From NCBI RefSeq assembly GCF_910592395.1, contig NC_088309.1:28708599-28772598 (forward strand): a stretch of DNA of 64,000 bases, in the 5' to 3' direction. The notes below the pieces were generated by a model that saw only the letters and a program-made list of their open reading frames with translations, did no database searches and had not been told where the DNA came from. The position numbers were made by a program, and so were the translations under genes. This document shows, piece after piece, positions 12,840 to 24,695 of this stretch (positions are counted from its first letter, which is position 1; the number at the start of each line of letters is the position of its first letter). The DNA is from Lineus longissimus. Taxonomy: Eukaryota > Nemertea > Pilidiophora > Heteronemertea > Lineidae.

Positions 12840-12967
12840 CTGAAAGTCCCTGTACAAATGTACAATGTACTGCCCGAAAGGTTCAGGAAAAAAAATCGCT
12901 AGCGGCGCGAATATTTTTTCCTGAACCTTTCGGGCAGTACATTGTACATTTGTACAGGGACTTTCAG
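12840..12967. repeat. Near-perfect palindrome, 54-bp arms
   Basis: The left arm starts CTGAAAGTCCCTGTACAAAT at 12840 and its reverse complement ends at 12967. Both arms contain GCCCGAAAGGTTCAGGAAAA or its complement, separated by about 20 bases centred on CGCTAGCG. The right arm is also the left terminal inverted repeat of the element at 12913-13669. The palindrome therefore looks like two oppositely oriented element ends abutting. Confidence 0.85.
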
Positions 12968-13669
12968 CCAATCAGATTTCGACAAATACATGACGTAAGA
13001 CGTCTTAGTAGAGCAGTTGGCAGAGCGCTCGTCAGAAATGGCAGAATACGATGTTCGATCCAAAGGTCGTGAGATCGAATCCGGTTGTGGACAACATTTT
13101 TTTCTTTTTTACTTTATATTTATAATGCGTTTCGTTTTCCCTTGTTATTTAGATTTTAGATATTTGAGTTATGCTGCCTGCAACATACCTACAGAAAGGA
13201 CAATAACAATAGCCCATCTACAAGATCCAAGGAATAGTCCTTCAGATATCATATTGAGTATGAATATACAATGAGGCTTGTCTCATGTGAATGGTCTTCA
13301 TCCAGTATGAATATGTTTCTCTGCAATGAGACTTGTCTTTCGATACTGCCTCATGTGTATGGTCTTCCTCCAGTATATTTGATACTGTATGCTATTGATA
13401 TAATGGCAAGTTCTACTACACAGTATAAAATACAAACAAAACTTTACAAGCAAAAGGGGTTCAAATGACACAAGTAGAATAGCCATCCCTGCTATTTTGC
13501 ATACAGTAGTCAAAATATATCATTTCGTGCAATGTGTTTTTTCAAGACTGATTGTTTTCAACGCACTTCACTGGACAATGTGGTGCTCTCTTCAGATTTA
13601 TCGGATTCTGATTGGCTGAGAAGCTGTGTATAAATATACACTGTACTGCCCGAAAGGTTCAGGAAAAAA
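12913..13669. mobile_element. Non-autonomous element with long terminal inverted repeats (MITE-like)
   Basis: The left end (T-run, CCTGAACCTTTCGGGCAGTA, then CAGCCAATCAGAT at 12965-12977) recurs as its reverse complement at 13602-13669 (GATTCTGATTGGCTGAG, then CTGCCCGAAAGGTTCAGG). This gives terminal inverted repeats of about 65 bp around about 620 bp of interior. There is no transposase. The interior has a tRNA-like segment and a loose direct repeat (ATGGTCTTCATCCAGTAT / ATGGTCTTCCTCCAGTAT). A third, inverted copy of the end lies at 12840-12896. The superfamily is not assigned because target-site duplications are not clear. Confidence 0.65.
13003..13098 (+). repeat. tRNA-derived SINE-like segment
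   Basis: AGAGCAGTTGGCAGAGCGCT resembles a tRNA A box and its flank. GAGATCGAATCC at 13071-13082 resembles a B box at about tRNA spacing. A T-run at 13096-13110 would serve as a polymerase III stop. I see no complete cloverleaf, so this is not a functional tRNA gene. It is probably the head of a tRNA-derived SINE captured in the surrounding element. Confidence 0.55.
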
Positions 13670-13675
13670 ACTCGC

Positions 13676-14056
13676 CGCCGGTACGTCCTCCAAGCTGATA
13701 TATCCGTACGACACTCATCTTCTCTGGTGCTGCCATCTGAGCTAAGAAAATGGTACTAGGCAATTACTAAAACTTAAAAATATCGCCCGTTTTTAGGGCG
13801 GGGGACGATTTACAGCTGGAACCCCTGAACCAGCTCCCTCAGATCCGTCATTCATCAAGTCAAAGCAAGCATGAACCTGGTTTAATCTGTGGTTTATCTT
13901 ATTACTACAATACCTAACGAGTCCGTTATATACTGTGCAAATTCTCGCTGCATTACATCCATGGTGTTAACCCCACTTACGTAGCAGCTGCGTTGCAGGT
14001 CATTGGTCTATGCTGCCACCCCTTAGTGAGGATAATAACTAGTAGTCCCGGCATGT
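13676..14056 (+). repeat. Segmental duplication, copy 1
   Basis: The block from CGCCGGTACGTCCTCCAAGC onward recurs at 14836 with a constant offset of 1160 bases for 311 bases and very few differences. It then continues with small indels to the shared TAGTCCCGGCA. Copy 1 directly follows the inverted-repeat element. Confidence 0.9.
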
Positions 14057-14835
14057 GGAAAATATTGACGCTGTTTACTTCTTCGTACATTTTGTACACG
14101 TTGTAGTGAGTTTCCCACTGATGAGAATTGGGGGACCGGGGAAGAGGGAATTTCGATAAAATTAATCGGGATGTCTACTTTCAGTCAGGCCAGGTGTCAA
14201 CATTGTCTCTGTGGCAGCAAGGCTGTGAACTGTCTTCTCTGTGGTCATGTCGAGGTGTCTCACCCTCAGGTAGACCAGGTAATTGTAACCTAATTGTCAC
14301 AATGATAGTCGGGCTACAACACAATAATATCGGGAAGGTTGGAGACAGTTGCCAATAAACACAAGAATCTTTCAAACACACAAGACTCAATCTGAATATC
14401 GAAGACATACATTGATTATAACTGTCTTCTCTGTAGCAGGGTCGAGCTGTTGTGTCAGATCTACATTGCACGATTCTAGGATGAGACGGAGAATTCGATC
14501 GACCATGTTCTTATATTGAGTGTTGACTGGTTCAATATATCAGATCCTCTTTGCTGACTTTGAGCTGGTAATCTGTGGGTCAGTCTCCGGTCATGTAATG
14601 ATGAAGCAAAATACAATTTGTAGTGTCTCCTCCAGGGTTGTGACTGTCTTCGGAGAGTGTGTGACTTACAGACATAAGTTGGTCAATTAGACACATAAAA
14701 CTCTCCGATGTTCATGATCAAGAGCCCAGCAGCGTTGTCCCCCCCCCCCCCCCGCTTGATGAGAGGCAAACGTACTTAAGTTATGATCCAATTCAGTATT
14801 AGTGTCTCATTGACAGAAGTCATTTCTGAAGGACA
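14057..14835. other. Spacer between duplicated blocks, no gene seen
   Basis: No exon or RNA gene was recognised. A run of about 14 C's occurs near 14740. TTCTCTGTGGTCATGTCGAG-type words are loosely repeated, suggesting old repeats. Confidence 0.4.
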
Positions 14836-15205
14836 CGCCGGTACGTCCTCCAAGCTGATATATCCGTACGACACTCATCTTCTCTGGTGCTGCCATCTGA
14901 GCTAAGAAAATGGTACTAGGCAATTACTAAAACTTAAAAATATCGCCCGTTTTTAGGGCGGGGGACGATTTACAGCTGGAACCCCTGAACCAGCTCCCTC
15001 AGATCCGTCATTCATCAAGTCAAAGCAAGCATGAACCTGGTTTAAACTGTGGTTTATCTTATTACTACAATACCTAACGAGTCCGTTATATACTGTGCAA
15101 ATTCTCGCTGCATTACATCCATGGTGTTAACCCCACTTACGTAGCATGGTCTATGCTGCCACCTCTTAATGAGGACAGAGGACAATCTGGTAGTCCCGGC
15201 AGGAG
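14836..15205 (+). repeat. Segmental duplication, copy 2, upstream of VPS45
   Basis: Second copy of the 13676-14056 block. It ends about 120 bases before the VPS45 start codon, so it overlaps the likely VPS45 promoter or 5' UTR. Copy 2 probably is the original and copy 1 the displaced one, because only copy 2 adjoins the gene. That direction is an inference. Confidence 0.85.
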
Positions 15206-15327
15206 CGACATCAGCGCCTCTAGTGTCAAGATTGCACATTTTGCAGGTTTCTGTAGAATTTCTCAACAAGACTATTTTCGGCTTTCATCAGTATTTTCAA
15301 TATTTTTGTTCATAAAACACCTCCAAA

Positions 15328-18300
15328 ATGAATGTTGTACTCGCTGTAAAGCAGTATGTGACGAAAATGATAGAAGACAGTGGTCCAGGCATGAAGGTGC
15401 TGCTAATGGACAAAGATACGGTGAGTCGGTTATCTTGTGAATTCATCGCAATTTTTACTACCGCAGACATTACCCTGCGGCTACGCAGCCTGTATGATAG
15501 TAAGCCGCCTACATTATACGAATCCATATGTCTACGCCTCGCCTACCAATAGTACTAACTGTACCACCGTGTTCTCATGTCAATCCGGATCCTGTGGGCC
15601 ACTCAATGCACTATGGTACGGAAGTCTGTGGGAGTTGTCACGATTCAGTTGGGCGGCTGAGTGAAACCTTGACCTGCCCTGGGCTGGGTGATAAATATTG
15701 TGTTTACAAATACTGTGCAAAACATCGAGCTAGCCATGAGAAGTCACAAGGCACAAAGGACTCCTATTTTCAAGTCCTGTAAACCTTTATTATTCAGACG
15801 AGTATTGTGAGCATGGTATATGCTCAATCGGAAATCCTCCAGAAGGAAGTGTATCTCTTTGAGAGGATTGATGCTGGTGGGAGAGAGACCATGAAACATC
15901 TCAAGTGTATTGCTTATGTACGGCCAACAAAAGAAAATGTGGAGCTCCTTGCCAGTGAACTGAGGTCTCCAAAATATGGCCTCTATTATATTTGTAAGTA
16001 TATTTGGCACTGTCCCAAAATCGACCTCTGCATTAGAACTAAGGTTAGGTTCTACCCACCGTTTGTATTATGTAATAGACACTTAACTGAGTACATTCTT
16101 AGCTTAGTGGTTACTCAGGTAAGAATGTTGGCTTTCCTTGCCCCATCCTGAGCGTTGGGGCCTTTCACTCGGTGCTTGCCTACTTATGCCTTGAAAGTAA
16201 AGGTGGGCTTTCAATAGGAAATTCCTTTTGGGATTCTTCTGGGGATTCTCCTTGACCTTCGTGTCCCAAATAGCAGTATAATAGATTGAGAGATAAGTGA
16301 GCCTAGTTTACTCTGTTGGCTGATGCTTGTTCCCCATTTTAGTTGGTCTCAGTGCCACATAATATAAAACAGTCTCAGTGCCACATAATATAAAACAGTC
16401 TCAGTGCCACATAATATAAAACAGTCTCAGTGCCACATAATATAAAACAGTCTCAGTGCCACATAATCAAGTAGTGTGTGGGAACTTGGGAAGAATCAGG
16501 TAAATCAATGTAACTTATACTGTCGTTAGGCTTGGAGCTCATAAGGATGTATGTGGTGATGAACCTGATGAATACTGCCTTTCATGCAATGCTGCTTCCA
16601 CATGTATCTTATTGGTTGATGTTCCCATGGAAGGGTTTATTGTTCATTCTGATTGGTTTCAGACTTTAGTAACGTGATCAGTAAACAAGAAGTGAAGACC
16701 CTGGCCGAGGCCGATGATCAGGAGGTTGTGCGAGAGGTTCAGGAATTCTACGGAGATTACGTTGCTGTCAGTCCACATCTGTTTTCCTTCAATATCATTG
16801 GCTGCTCAAGAGTAGGTAGCATTCAAAACTGGTTAGTTGGTTGCTATAGTTTTGAATGATGTTGAGAAGTTTCAGCACTGCCAGGCTGTATGTAGTTTCA
16901 ATAATGGCCAAGTGAGACTGAGTGACGTCGATATTTGGGTAAACGTCACTATATTTCCTATCTCTTTCGTTTCAGACCAAGAGCTGGACACCAACAGCAT
17001 TGACAAGAACAGTGCAGGGGGTCACATCAGTCTTGTTGTCTCTGAAGAAATGTCCAATGATCCGATACCAAAATTCATCAGAGATGGCCAAACGGTTTGC
17101 AGAGAATGTTCGGGTAAGCACAACATGCGATTCAGTCAACTTCTTGTTCAGCCTGCCTCAATGTGTAACCCAATTCTTGACTCATATTCTTTTCATTTTG
17201 TCAACTCCTTCTCAACTTCCTAGCCTAGCTCTGTACTAGCACTCCAAAGTGTGGTTCATCACGATAAGCTCCGGCTTCTTGAAAACTGTTTTATATTCTG
17301 TTTTCTTTTAGCAAGTAATAGCGAAAGAAGCTGCGTTGTTTGACTTCCGAAAGACAGATGTGGCTCCGGTGCTTCTCATCCTGGACAGACGAGATGACGC
17401 AGTTACTCCCTTACTCAATCAGGTAAGCTTATTCAGCTCATCTATCCAGGACTTGCGGAGAAAGTTAACACTTAGGCCTAAAATACTTACAGAAATAAAC
17501 CTTGCCATAGTGCAGTTATTATAAGAGCTAATTCACTGTGATTATTGTATATTTGTCTACTCTGCAGCATCAGGATGGAGATTTTCAAATTCAAGTTATC
17601 AGATTTTGTTGTTGTGAGTTTTATGTTGAGCCTTCTCTGATCTGTTTCATTCCAGTGGACGTACCAAGCAATGGTCCATGAGACTCTCAGTATCAACAAC
17701 AACCGTATCAACCTGTCTGGAGTGCCTGGGGTTCAGAGGGACCTTCAAGAGGTCGTCCTCTCATCTGAACATGATGAATTCTATGCAAATGTAAGTGCTT
17801 CAGAAAATAGCTGTGCAACATTATTGTGTAGGCCCCATTTTGAATTATAACAGGTGGTTATGGATGTTTTGCTTAACCAGCATATTTGTGTGGCAGACTG
17901 TGTGCTTAGACCAGTTCAAGGCCACTCATTAGCACTTAATCTTACACACGTAGAAACTTTTTGATTTTGGGTTTCAGAACATGTACTCGAACTTCGGTGA
18001 GATCGGTGCAAACATCAAAGGTCTCATGGAGGAGTTCCAGAGAAAGTCCAAAGGTCAAGCAAAGGTCGAGTCGATTGCAGATATGAAGGTGAGGTGGCCA
18101 TTTCAACTCAATCAACGCCTGAATTGAGGTCACTAACTTTGTGTTGAATTTCTCTCCTTCAGTTGAGTCCATGAGACTCATTGACAAGTTAAAGTTAATG
18201 CTGAGTTATCGAGTGACTATATTTTTAACATCGGCCCCAGGATGACATTTATTATCATGATCAACGGCCTGAGACGTCAAAATTAGAAAACTTAAGATTC

Positions 18301-20466
18301 TTGAAACATGTGACAAGCTTATTGTTAAGTCAGCCATCTGTGATGGAAACACAGAATGCAGCATCGCAATGCTTGGACTCCTTTGGCTCTCTCAACCTCT
18401 GGTTGGCAGGTGAGCCTGCGCTTTCTCAATGTCTGTATTTCTGAGCAATATCTTTTGATTGCACTTGCAGGCATTTGTTGAGAACTACCCACAGTTCAAG
18501 AAGATGTCGGGGACCGTGTCCAAACACGTGACTGTGGTCGGTGAACTCTCCAGGCTCGTAGGCAACCACAACCTGCTGGAGGTATCTGAGGCGGAGCAAG
18601 AGCTCGCTTGTCAGAACGATCACTCGCAGTCATTACAGGTAAAGAGACGCCAAAACTATTATGAAGTGTGGTCGAAACGTCAGACAGTTTGGGCTGTGTG
18701 ACCTAGTGATGGCACAATCAATGGGCCCAACAAGAGATGTTCAGGACACCAGCACTAGTTACTAGACATGGTTTGGGCCAGATTATGTGACATCAACTAA
18801 CCCAGTTGTGACTTCTTTGTTAAATAAACACATCTCCTTCATTCTGTTACAGAAAATCCGATCTTTGATCGCGAGCGAGAAGACGCGTGAGCTTGACATG
18901 GTTCGCCTCGTGATGCTCTACGCCTTGAGGTATGAGAAACATAGTAACAACGACGTGTGTGGTCTTGTTGATGCTCTCGCTCGCAGGGGCGTCAGCGAAA
19001 AATATAGAAAGGTGAGTTATAGTCTGTGAAATGAGATCGTGCTGTTTTGTTTCTTGATTCAGGCCACACATGTTTGGCTTTGAAAAATTTTCACAATTTT
19101 GAACTCATGAAAAAATTTAATGATTTTGGCGGGAAAACCTATTCATGCATTTTGTTCCCGGATTTTCAACTTCAACAATGCGACCACCCCGGTAACGCAA
19201 CCATTCTACCTCGGTCCAATGAGTGGTCCTGTTACTGGGGTGCCACTGTACCTGATCATATAGATGACTGATATTCATTGTTGATGCTTTGTTTCAGATG
19301 ATCCATTCCATACTAGAGTATGGGGGCCAGAAAGCGAGAGGCAGTGATCTATTTGGCACCAAGACACCTATTGGCATCACCAAGAAGCTATTCAAAGGAC
19401 TTAAGGTATGAGGCTACAATCGGGACACAATGTTTTCATTCTAAAAACCATCATGTTCCAGACAGATTTGATGCTGAAAAACAGGTTTTCTCTACTTAGA
19501 GTTCTTTCATCCTGAGGACTTAGAAAGGTGTTTTTCCATGCGTTTATTCTGTAGTGAAAAGAGCTTGTATTGTTTGTGCTTGTTTCAGGGCGTCGAGAAC
19601 ATCTATACTCAGCATAACCCATACGTTGTGGAGGTCGTAGACCAGCTCATCAAAGGCAAACTACGCGAAGCAGCCTACCCGTATCTGGGCACAGTTCAGT
19701 TGAAAGACAGGTAAGCAACTTCTCACCTCATCCGAATTACAGCTGACCTCAGATAAGAGTTCTTGATACCTCTGTAAATCTGCCTTCAGGTCTAAGACTT
19801 GTTGTCTCATTCACTTCGTAGCTGCCACTTGAAAACCCGGAGAGCCTCGATTCCCAAGAAAACGGCCGCCAAGGTTTGCTCATTATTGACACTCTTAGTA
19901 ACTCCTATTATCACAAAAGTAAAAGAACTTTTTGTCAATTAATTGCAGGCCTCAAGATATTGTCGTGTTCATTATTGGTGGCACCACCTATGAGGAGTCA
20001 CTTGCCATCTACACCATGAACAAATCAAACCCTGGCGTCAGAGTCGTTCTCGGAGGAACACATATACACAATCTCAAAAGGTCAGCATTATTATTCAGGC
20101 AGTCTTGGATGTGAACCCTCGTGGTTTATATTATGAGTTCCCTTGAGGAATGACTATCTTCATTTTTGTCATTGAGTTATGGTCAAAGAGTAACTGAATA
20201 CATTCTTCTCTTTTAACAAACTTGCAAGCTGGTGCAGACTGGTGCAGACTGGTGCAAGCTGGTGTAGGCTGTATCTTGTCCTCATCCTTGGTTTGTTGTC
20301 AATCGTTTGTTGTGAACTTTTGTTTTTAGATTCTTTGTTGTTGTCGCTTGTTGGCACTTTCTCACCTTGCCATGTCTTCTCCTCCAGCTTTATGGAGGAA
20401 ATCACCGCAGCGACACAACATCCGACGACGACGCGCTCGGGAAGCAGGGCAGGCCAAATCTACTGA
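15328..20466 (+). CDS. VPS45: Vacuolar protein sorting-associated protein 45 (Sec1/Munc18 family)
   Basis: Thirteen exons: 15328-15420, 15798-15993, 16663-16811, 16976-17113, 17312-17422, 17656-17790, 17978-18088, 18471-18638, 18853-19011, 19298-19405, 19589-19710, 19949-20080 and 20388-20466. They join in frame to 566 residues (human 570). The start [20 protein letters not shown] and internal blocks such as [65 protein letters not shown] and [10 protein letters not shown] match VPS45 along the whole length. VPS45 binds the syntaxin of the trans-Golgi/early endosome and promotes SNARE assembly there. It is cytosolic and peripheral, without signal or membrane segments. The last exon encodes a short, divergent Thr/Arg-rich tail ending GQIY. 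Intron 2 has a 26-bp tandem repeat. No defect is seen. Confidence 0.97.
16346..16468 (+). repeat. 26-bp tandem repeat in VPS45 intron 2
   Basis: About five copies of a unit beginning GTCTCAGTGCCACATAATAT, almost identical to one another. It is purely intronic, about 190 bases before the next exon's acceptor. Confidence 0.9.
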
Positions 20467-20970
20467 TCGCACCATCATCTTATGCAGGAAGCCAACAAAG
20501 CACTCTACCAGGGTGCTTACAGGGATATGTTGACTAACCCAAACGAGAGATAGACTATATAACGCGTCTACAGAGCTGACGTTGGTATCATACGAGGGGG
20601 TTTTCTCTGACTGGTAGCAAGATCTTAAAGCAGGAGATTTTCTTGTCCAGGCCAAGGGGTGCTGCAATCTATTGACAGGTGCTGATATCATTGTGTTGCC
20701 AAGTTCCGCACTGAAGTGAGTTTTACAGAATATTAAATTGCGTATTGTAAGCCCTGATACTTTTCCAATCAAAAGTTCTCAAATACATATATGATATCAT
20801 ATTCAGCGTGACTTTCTCAAAAATTAGCAGTTAACTTGCAATTTTAAAGCTTTTTGTGGTTCTTGTGGAAAAGTAAAGGGTTTAGTTAGTGAGTTTTGAT
20901 TCAAGCTCAGTAGCTCAACTGAGGGTATTCAGGAGGTGTCATTTTAAACAGCCTGTATGGATGTTAAGCA

Positions 20971-22200
20971 GATTATTGGTGGAACCGTGTGGTCAGCAAA
21001 GGTTCGCAGTAATTTCCCTTTCTATAAGTATCCTTAAGTATTCTGGGGGGGGGGGGGGCAATGAGGGTGCTCTTTAAGTCACATTTGGTGGAACTGTGTG
21101 GTCAGCAAAGGTTCGCAGTAATTTCACCTTCTTTAAGTCACATTTGGGGGAACTGTGTGGTCAGCAAAGGTTCGCAGTAATTTCACCTTCTTTAAGTCAC
21201 ATTTGGTAGAACTGTGTGGTCAGCAAAGGTTCGCAGTAATTTCACCTTCTTTAAGTCACATTTGGTAGAACTGTGTGGTCAGCAAAGGTTCGCAGTAATT
21301 TCACCTTCTTTAAGTCACATTTGGTAGAACTGTGTGGTCAGCAAAGGTTCGCAGTAATTTCACCTTCTTTAAGTCACATTTGGTGGAACTGTGTGGTCAG
21401 CAAAGGTTCGCAGTAATTTCACCTTCTTTAAGTCACATTTGGTGGAACTGTGTGGTCAGCAAAGGTTCGCAGTAATTTCACCTTCTTTAAGTCACATTTG
21501 GTGGAACTGTGTGGTCAGCAAAGGTTCGCAGTAATTTCACCTTCTTTAAGTCACATTTGGTAGAACTGTGTGGTCAGCAAAGGTTCGCAGTAATTTCACC
21601 TTCTTTAAGTCACATTTGGTGGAACTGTGTGGTCAGCAAAGGTTCGCAGTAATTTCACCTTCTTTAAGTCACATTTGGTGGAACTGTGTGGTCAGCAAAG
21701 GTTCGCAGTAATTTCACCTTCTTTAAGTCACATTTGGTGGAACTGCGTGGTCAGCAAAGGTTCGCAGTAATTTCACCTTCTTTAAGTCACATTTGGTAGA
21801 ACTGCGTGGTCAGCAAAGGTTCGCAGTAATTTCACCTTCTTTAAGTCACATTTGGTAGAACTGTGTGGTCAGCAAAGGTTCGCAGTAATTTCACCTTCTT
21901 TAAGTCACATTTGGTAGAACTGTGTGGTCAGCAAAGGTTCGCAGTAATTTCACCTTCTTTAAGTCACATTTGGTAGAACTGTGTGGTCAGCAAAGGTTCG
22001 CAGTAATTTCACCTTCTTTAAGTCACATTTGGTAGAACTGTGTGGTCAGCAAAGGTTCACAGTAATTTCACCTTCTTTAAGTCACATTTGGTAGAACTGT
22101 GTGGTCAGCAAAGGTTCGCAGTAATTTCACCTTCTTTAAGTCACATTTGGTAGAACTGTGTGGTCAGCAAAGGTTCGCAGTAATTTCGCCTTCTTTGTTG
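20971..22200 (+). repeat. 59-bp minisatellite, about 19-20 copies
   Basis: The core GGTCAGCAAAGGTTCGCAGT recurs exactly every 59 bases from 21103 to 22165 (18 intervals without an indel), with a degenerate first copy at 20995. Variation is limited to single bases, mainly GGTGGAAC versus GGTAGAAC. Both flanks contain AAGTATCCT plus a G-run, suggesting the array expanded within a short duplicated context. Confidence 0.95.
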
Positions 22201-22379
22201 CTAAGTATCCTGGGGGAGGAGAGGGAAGGGGGGGGTCATCTAGGGTGCTGTAGAGTTGAGGAGAGGGAAATGGGGAATGTTGTTTTTAGGGTGTTGGACA
22301 TATAATTGGTGCTACAGGCAGGTTGTGATATTGACTTCGTACTGTACTCAAAGACGTTAATGTTTGCATTTTAGTCTGT

Positions 22380-23410
22380 GTTCTGAGGGGTATTGGGGTG
22401 ATATGTACAGGGGGAACTCAGTGTTCTGTGGGGGATTGGGGTGATATGTATCGGGGGAACTCAGTGTTCTGTGGGGGATTGGGGTGATATGTACAGGGGG
22501 AACTCAGTGTTCTGTGGGGGATTGGGGTGATATGTACAGGGGGAACTCAGTGTTCTGTGGGGGATTGGGGTGATATGTACCGGGGGAACTCAGTGTTCTG
22601 TAGGGGTATTGGGGTGATATGTACAGGGGGAACTCAGTGTTCTGTGGGGGATTGGGGTGATATGTACAGGGGGAACTCAGTGTTCTGTGGGGGATTGGGG
22701 TGATATGTACCGGGGGAACTCAGTGTTCTGTAGGGGTATTGGGGTGATATGTACAGGGGGAACTCAGTGTTCTGTGGGGGTATTGGGGTGATATGTATCG
22801 GGGGAACTCAGTGTTCTGTAGGGGTATTGGGGTGATATGTACCGGGGGAACTCAGTGTTCTGTAGGGGTATTGGGGTGATATGTACCGGGGGAACTCAGT
22901 GTTCTGTGGAGGGATTGGGGTGATATGTACCGGGGGAACTCAGTGTTCTGTAGGGGTATTAAGGTGATATGTACCGGGGAACTCGGTGTTCTGTAGGGGT
23001 ATTGGGGTGATATGTACAGGGGGAACTCAGTGTTCTGTAGGGGTATTGGGGTGATATGTACTGGGGGAACTCAGTGTTCTGTGGGGGGATTGGGGTGATA
23101 TGTACCGGGGGAACTCAGTGTTCTGTAGGGGTACTGGGGTGATATGTACCGGGGGAACTTAGTGTTCTGTGGGGGGATTGGGGTGCTTTGTACCAGGGGA
23201 ACTCAGTGTTCTGGGGCGGGATTGGGGTGATATGTACTGGGGGAACTTAGTGTTCTGTGGGGGGATTGGGGTGCTTTGTACCGGGGGAACTGTGTTCTGT
23301 GGGGGGTTTGAGGTGCTTTGTACCAGGGGAACTGTGTTCTGTGGGGGGGTTTGGGGTGCTTTGTACCAGGGGAACTGTGTTCTGTGGGGGGATTGGGGTG
23401 CTTTGTACCG
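22380..23410 (+). repeat. G-rich minisatellite, about 43-44-bp unit, about 24 copies
   Basis: The unit has GGGGTGATATGTACAGGGGG followed by AACTCAGTGTTCTGTGGGGG. Late copies replace the middle by GGGGTGCTTTGTACC. Each copy carries three to four G-runs on the plus strand. Open frames within it come from the period and are not genes. Confidence 0.93.
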
Positions 23411-23875
23411 GGAAAGGGACGTTCTGAAGTGTTGCTGCCTGGCAACAGATGCACTGTTCTCAACCATTACAAAGGTTGTCACTGCTCTTGTGTTGGCATC
23501 AAGATGACCATGACTCGTCCTGAAATACCCTCAGCTTGAAAAGCCCCAGCTTTTGTGAATTTTGACACCTGGCTGTCCAGTCTAATAATGTCTTGGTGGA
23601 GTATTTATCAAATTATCTGATTTGCTCTAAACACGGAATAAATCGCATGTATTTGTAAATAAGATGTGGGAAAAAGTGAAATGTCCTATGAAATGTAAGT
23701 TGAGATAGGTCTATAGTTATATAACTGTATTCCAATGTGGCATGACTTGGCATTCTGTTTATAATTCTCCCAGTCAGTGACCATGGAAATCATGTTATGT
23801 TTGTTTATCATTCCACCTCAGTGTATAGATTATATATGAAAATGCATTATGTAACTATATGTATGTACATCCTGG

Positions 23876-23881
23876 AATAAA
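23876..23881 (+). terminator. Polyadenylation signal, probably for VPS45
   Basis: AATAAA followed by a T/G-rich stretch (GATGTTTTTGTTAAAGTCTG), the usual downstream-element composition. No plus-strand gene other than VPS45 precedes it. Confidence 0.45.
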
Positions 23882-24161
23882 AGATGTTTTTGTTAAAGTC
23901 TGCCTTTGGATGGTTATTTTTCAGATAAGGTATAACACCTCAACTGATGTCTATGGAAGGGCAATGTAATATTTGTCTGAAACCAAACAGATTTCATGCA
24001 GATTACACCTTTTAGGGAAAGGAGACTTAGGTGTCCATATGTTTGTCAGCTTCCAGTCTGATATTGATCATGGAACGGACTCGGAACTGAAAATAAGACA
24101 GGCTCAAAACCACAAGCTGTCGAAGGTTTGGAAAGACGAGTGATCCTTTATAGTATCACTG

Positions 24162-24321
24162 AGTTCTCTAGATTGAAGGATTCATGACTGCTGTATGATT
24201 GAGTCGGTAGATCTCTCCGACTGCGGTCGCAACCACGTCTCAGTTCTCTAGATTGAAGGATTCATGACTGCTGTATGATTGAGTCGGTAGATCTCTCCGT
24301 CTGTGGTCGCAACCACGTCTC
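24162..24321 (+). repeat. 80-bp tandem duplication
   Basis: Two adjacent copies starting GTTCTCTAGATTGAAGGATT (24163 and 24243) differ at only a couple of bases. The word GATTGAGTCGGTAGATCTCT inside has a faint tRNA A-box look, but no cloverleaf was found. Confidence 0.85.
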
Positions 24322-24689
24322 AGTGACTAGGTGGGTGTACGTCTCCCTGGATGTTGCCTTCAACCAATGTCAAGTACCCATGGGGGGTTTGAACATCTCA
24401 ATGTGGTCTTTATAGTGGTTACGAACGAGACCAGAGACTCTCACTGAAAGATTGAGTGGGGCCATGACCACAGCAAGCAAGATGTACAAGCTGCAATTGC
24501 GATGTCTATTCAAGATTGTGAATGACCCATCACTGAAGTCGCTCGCACAAGTCCAGGGACATCCACAATGGGAGGGGACAGAAACCAGCTCATTCAACTT
24601 GGAGACAACCAGCCTCTGACTAATCTTTTGGTCCAGAGCGAAAAAATGATAAGATAACCAAGAAATAAAACAAAACAATGAGATGTACC

Positions 24690-24695
24690 TTTATT
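24690..24695 (-). terminator. Polyadenylation signal for AK6
   Basis: TTTATT on the plus strand reads AATAAA on the minus strand, about 550 bases beyond the AK6 stop. This implies a 3' UTR of about 24690-25242. Confidence 0.5.

Larger units (their letters stand above)
20467..23900 (+). other. VPS45 downstream region / possible long 3' UTR
   Basis: No further coding exon was seen. The only canonical signal found is AATAAA at 23876-23881. If it serves VPS45, two minisatellite arrays (21072-22195 and 22380-23410) would be transcribed in the 3' UTR. A shorter transcript using a variant signal before the arrays is equally possible. Confidence 0.4.

Noticed and set aside
13003-13098. A functional tRNA gene
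   Set aside because: The A-box is poorly spaced, and I could not draw an acceptor stem or anticodon arm. It is better explained as a SINE relic.
20971-22200. CRISPR-like regular array
   Set aside because: Units are contiguous with no unique spacers, and the context is a eukaryotic genome. It is a minisatellite.
23159-23539. Several 70-110-codon overlapping open frames on both strands
   Set aside because: They arise from the period and composition of the G-rich minisatellite.
24162-24321. Tandem tRNA genes
   Set aside because: GATTGAGTCGGTAGATCTCT looks slightly like an A-box region, but there is no matching B box or cloverleaf.
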